Shown piece after piece: positions 7,522 to 7,961 of a stretch of 7,961 nucleotides of DNA; position 1 is the first letter of the stretch; the number at the start of each line of letters is the position of its first letter. The stretch covers positions 1 to 7,961 of the forward strand of contig CALVKC010000051.1 of assembly GCA_944332505.1 (NCBI GenBank), given 5' to 3'. The stretch is from an uncultured Bacilli bacterium (GTDB lineage Bacteria; Bacillota_I; Bacilli_A; RF39; UBA660). The position numbers and the translations under genes are program-made. The notes beneath the pieces were generated by a model. That model ran no database searches and had not been told where the DNA came from. It worked only from the letters and a program-made list of their open reading frames with translations.

Positions 7522-7529
7522 AAAGGTGG
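7522..7529 (+). promoter_or_regulatory. Ribosome binding site of the plus-strand membrane-protein gene
   Basis: AAAGGTGG lies four bases before the ATG at 7534 and fixes that start. It mirrors the dnaE site in position and begins only four bases after the -10 box. Confidence 0.7.
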
Positions 7530-7533
7530 TATA

Positions 7534-7961
7534 ATGATTATTATAGATACAGATAATATTGAAGATTTAATAAATACTTATAATAATAGTTTATTAAATA
7601 GTAATTTTGATGATTATTTATTACATCAATTAAAATTTGTTAATAAAGATAAAATAATTGTTCATTTTAATAAAACGTTTAAAAAAAGTGATCAAGAACT
7701 AATAACTAATACCATTCATAATTATTATTTAGATAAATATAAAAAACATAGTTTTATTGATAAATTTGATGATTATGTTCATATTATTTTACTAATTTTA
7801 GGAATTATATTTATTTTAATATCAGAAAAATTAATTAGTTTTTTAAGCGAATTATTCTTAATTGCTGGTTGGGTTGTAGTTTGGGAAATCATTTATGATT
7901 TATTATTTAATAGCATAAAAAAGAAAAAACTTAAAAATAGTTATAAAAAATTAGCAAATTG
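7534..7961 (+). CDS. Uncharacterised membrane protein with GWVxxW motif (C-terminal end outside window)
   Basis: An open frame of 142 codons without a stop runs off the right edge; the final two bases, TG, are an incomplete codon. The protein has a soluble, polar, Asn- and Lys-rich N-terminal part (1-79). Two hydrophobic segments follow, about 81-97 (YVHIILLILGIIFILI) and about 104-125 (containing LFLIAGWVVVW), with only a short loop between, so a membrane hairpin is likely. A very basic tail comes next (KKKKLKNSYKK, 129-139), probably cytoplasmic. The GWVVVWE stretch followed by a basic tail resembles a GWVxxW motif I remember from uncharacterised bacterial two-helix membrane proteins, but this link is weak. 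A strong ribosome site and promoter support the start. Codon use (TTA, AAT, AAA, CAT) is like dnaE. It diverges from dnaE with a shared symmetric promoter region, which suggests linked regulation but says nothing firm about function. Confidence 0.75.
   Translation, partial: MIIIDTDNIEDLINTYNNSLLNSNFDDYLLHQLKFVNKDKIIVHFNKTFKKSDQELITNTIHNYYLDKYKKHSFIDKFDDYVHIILLILGIIFILISEKLISFLSELFLIAGWVVVWEIIYDLLFNSIKKKKLKNSYKKLAN

Overview
The window is AT-rich DNA from a low-GC member of the Bacillota, probably an uncultured Bacilli, Erysipelotrichia or Acholeplasma-like lineage. The main clue is the pairing of a PolC-type and a DnaE-type replicative DNA polymerase, which is typical of this phylum. All eight Trp codons of polC are TGG and dnaE ends in TGA, so the standard code applies and the code-4 mycoplasmas and spiroplasmas are unlikely.

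Layout, right to left on the minus strand: a promoter near 7472-7500 drives dnaE (7454 to 4605), which overlaps polC (4612 to 308) by 8 bases. A 13-bp hairpin terminator (257-291) follows polC. Beyond it, also on the minus strand, is a small unit of unknown function with its own predicted promoter: a short charged protein (about 45-49 residues) and the first 25 codons of a small membrane protein that runs off the left edge. On the plus strand, diverging from dnaE, an uncharacterised membrane-protein gene starts at 7534 and runs off the right edge. No gene-free stretch exceeds 300 bases.

The two polymerases belong together functionally. In Bacillus subtilis, DnaE extends RNA primers and hands over to PolC, which has proofreading and clamp binding. 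Here both are made from one translationally coupled message. PolC is complete (1434 residues, all catalytic motifs, C-terminal clamp motif QLSLF). DnaE is reduced (949 residues): its PHP metal ligands are gone, the internal clamp-binding motif is missing, and it stops after the OB fold.

The most striking non-coding feature is the 79-bp dnaE/membrane-gene intergenic region. It is almost mirror-symmetric: identical TATAAT boxes, 9-bp inverted-repeat arms and both Shine-Dalgarno sequences sit at equal distances from one centre. This points to a bidirectional, mutually exclusive promoter. I see no CRISPR array, tRNA, rRNA or insertion sequence. Family assignments rest on motif recognition and remembered sequences; no database search was possible.
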